Below the pieces are notes generated by a model. It worked only from the letters and a program-made list of their open reading frames with translations. It was not told the origin of the DNA and did not search any database. 64,000 bases of DNA from Arcticibacter pallidicorallinus (GTDB lineage Bacteria > Bacteroidota > Bacteroidia > Sphingobacteriales > Sphingobacteriaceae): the NCBI RefSeq assembly GCF_003002875.1, contig NZ_PVTH01000001.1, positions 434,001-498,000 of the forward strand, in the 5' to 3' direction. This document shows, one piece after another, positions 62,726 to 64,000 of the stretch. How positions within the stretch are numbered: position 1 is the first letter of the stretch; each line of letters begins with the position of its first letter. The translations under genes and the position numbers were made by a program.

Positions 62726-63445
62726 CTAATGGCTATGCATGAAGAAGCCTAACAGGGCGATAGCGGTGCCTCCGAGTACAGCCAGCAGCTTCTTCTTGTT
62801 GAAATGATGATCGACGCTTGACTCGAATAAAATGGTAGTAGAGATGTGCAGGAATATGCCGATAACTACAGCCATAATTCTATCGAAGTAGGCGTCGATA
62901 TTGCCCATTGAACCGTTGCTGATCCCGTTGCTCAGGATGTATCCGAAGGGCGACATCAGCGAGAATAACACGATCATCGCAATAATCATGTTTTTGCTGA
63001 TTTTATTTTGCATTAACACGCTGGCGAGCGCGAAGGCAGCCGGGATATGGTGCAGGGCAATACCAAACAGCAGTTCGTTTTGATGTCCCTGTGTAAGCGG
63101 CATACCTTCCAGAAAGGCATGAAGGCAGAGGCTGACCATGATTCCGTAAGGAAAATGGGGGTGGCTATGGGCGGAAGTATGCACGTGACCGTGTTCTATG
63201 CCGTCTGAAAACTGTTCAAGCACGATCTGAAACAGAAATCCTCCGAGTATGAACAATCCGATATTATGATCGTGGGCTTCGTAAACCTCCGGGATGAGGT
63301 GCAATACCGTTATGGCAAAGAGATAGGCCCCGCTAAAAGATAGCAGTAGCTTAATGCTTTTGGTATTCTCTTTCTTAAAAAAGAAGATGCTCATCCCTCC
63401 CACGAAGCAGCTTGCAAAGAGGACTATCAGCTTCCAGTATTCCAT
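62726..63445 (-). CDS. ZIP-family metal transporter
   Basis: A 239-residue inner-membrane divalent-metal importer (zinc, or other metals). I start it at 63445 (MEYWKLIVLF), inside the end of the PAP2 gene, because the longer upstream frame encodes no membrane segment. Eight hydrophobic segments are visible. Between segments lies the His-rich loop SDGIEHGHVHTSAHSHPH. The metal-site helices are CLHAFLEGMPL and IALHHIPAAFA. The 19-bp overlap with the PAP2 gene implies coupled translation. Confidence 0.9.
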   Translation of the reverse strand: MEYWKLIVLFASCFVGGMSIFFFKKENTKSIKLLLSFSGAYLFAITVLHLIPEVYEAHDHNIGLFILGGFLFQIVLEQFSDGIEHGHVHTSAHSHPHFPYGIMVSLCLHAFLEGMPLTQGHQNELLFGIALHHIPAAFALASVLMQNKISKNMIIAMIVLFSLMSPFGYILSNGISNGSMGNIDAYFDRIMAVVIGIFLHISTTILFESSVDHHFNKKKLLAVLGGTAIALLGFFMHSH

Positions 63446-64000
63446 ATTTGTTTCATGTAAAGGGTAAGGAAGGTTGAGCCGACAACATAGCCGACCAGGG
63501 ATCCCAGAAGGGCGCCAACGGTTACGTCGACCGGAAAGTGTACACCTACATACACCTGAGCAAATGAGATGCTGAAGGCCCATCCCAGGGCCAGAATCGT
63601 GATGGGTTTCCAGCGGTGAGAAAAAACCACGATGAGAAATACCCCGATGGCGAAATGGTTGGTTGCATGGGATGAGGGAAAGCTAAACCCGCTTCCGCAA
63701 TGTACCAGAGACCGAATCTCTTCCCTGAAACCTATTTCATTGCAAGGTCGCAGCCTTTCGAAGATCGGCTTAATCATAGAAGCGCTTACGAAGTCGCTGA
63801 TGGCAAAGGTAATAAGCAGAAAAATGATGCATATCCAGCCGAACTTCTTGTAATGTCTTGCCAGAAAGACGATTAAAAAGAAGTAAAGCGGTATCCAGAA
63901 GAATCTGTTCCGGAGCAGGGGCATGATCCAATCGAAGAATGGATTGGCAAGCCCTTGGTTGATCCCAAGAAACGCCTGGTGGTCAAGTTGGTTTAGCTGC
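63427..64000 (-). CDS. PAP2-family phosphatase, 5' end beyond window
   Basis: Membrane phosphatase of the type that acts on undecaprenyl or lipid pyrophosphates. The frame stays open to the right edge and reads LNQLDHQAFLGINQGLANPF upstream of the ATG at 63924, which is family sequence, so the real start lies outside the window and 63924 is not it. Visible active-site blocks are KPIFERLRP, SFPSSHATN and QVYVGVHFPVDVTVG. Several hydrophobic segments follow in order. It overlaps the ZIP gene by 19 bp. Confidence 0.9.
   Translation of the reverse strand, partial: QLNQLDHQAFLGINQGLANPFFDWIMPLLRNRFFWIPLYFFLIVFLARHYKKFGWICIIFLLITFAISDFVSASMIKPIFERLRPCNEIGFREEIRSLVHCGSGFSFPSSHATNHFAIGVFLIVVFSHRWKPITILALGWAFSISFAQVYVGVHFPVDVTVGALLGSLVGYVVGSTFLTLYMKQIWNTGS

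Overview
The window looks like the chromosome of a Bacteroidota member, most likely a Sphingobacteriaceae-type organism (Pedobacter/Mucilaginibacter relatives). The evidence is two SusC/SusD polysaccharide-utilisation loci (PULs), Bacteroidota-type -7 promoter boxes (TAnnTTTG), a Bacteroidetes PUR protein, a long NusB, a B12-dependent ribonucleotide reductase and a gliding-bacterium style nusB-DUF1573-yajC-ybbR-coaE block. Genus cannot be fixed from the sequence alone.

Layout. (1) 1-5513, minus strand: one tightly packed operon kaiC-kaiB-kaiB-PAS histidine kinase-cysE-cysM, which joins a KaiABC-like timing/redox module (no kaiA) to cysteine synthesis; cysM runs off the left edge. (2) 5678-7463: a small Dabb protein, an LCIB-type carbonic anhydrase-like protein, and a 615-bp non-coding stretch with 11-bp tandem repeats folded back on themselves. 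(3) 7464-13915: class II ribonucleotide reductase, then two separately terminated secreted pectin/acyl-sugar enzymes (SASA esterase and GH28), followed by tRNA-Arg(CCG). (4) 14263-33302: a membrane 7TMR-DISM protein fused to an IS1595-type zinc ribbon, a 30-bp perfect palindrome, and a uronic-acid PUL (SusC, SusD, fasciclin-like lipoprotein, GH3, two alginate-lyase-fold proteins, two GH2, GH88). (5) 33440-51945: a thioredoxin-like protein with a hairpin over its start, a LacI regulator, paired palindromic operators, and a complete maltodextrin PUL (SusC, SusD, SusE, three GH13, beta-phosphoglucomutase, GH65 maltose phosphorylase, MFS maltose carrier). (6) 52035-56388, minus: housekeeping genes ychF, speB-like, PUR and an MdlA-like ABC exporter. 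(7) 56712-62720, plus: leucine dehydrogenase, nusB block, coaE, an MBL exonuclease and MarR. (8) 62726-64000, minus: ZIP transporter and a PAP2 phosphatase that continues past the right edge.

How genes work together. In the maltodextrin locus, surface lipoproteins bind and cut starch, SusC imports oligosaccharides, periplasmic GH13s shorten them, the MFS carrier imports maltose, and GH65 plus beta-PGM convert it to glucose and glucose 6-phosphate; LacI probably senses the sugar and binds the two GGGAACGTTCCC operators, one of which sits inside the susC promoter. The uronate locus has no HTCS, ECF or GntR regulator inside it, so the adjacent membrane 7TMR-DISM/zinc-ribbon protein and the palindrome next to it are the best candidates for a regulatory pair. 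The strongest candidates for undescribed biology are this membrane one-component regulator, the kai-cys operon, and the 11-bp repeat/hairpin elements found at two distant intergenic sites. All family names are assigned by reading motifs; no database search was run.
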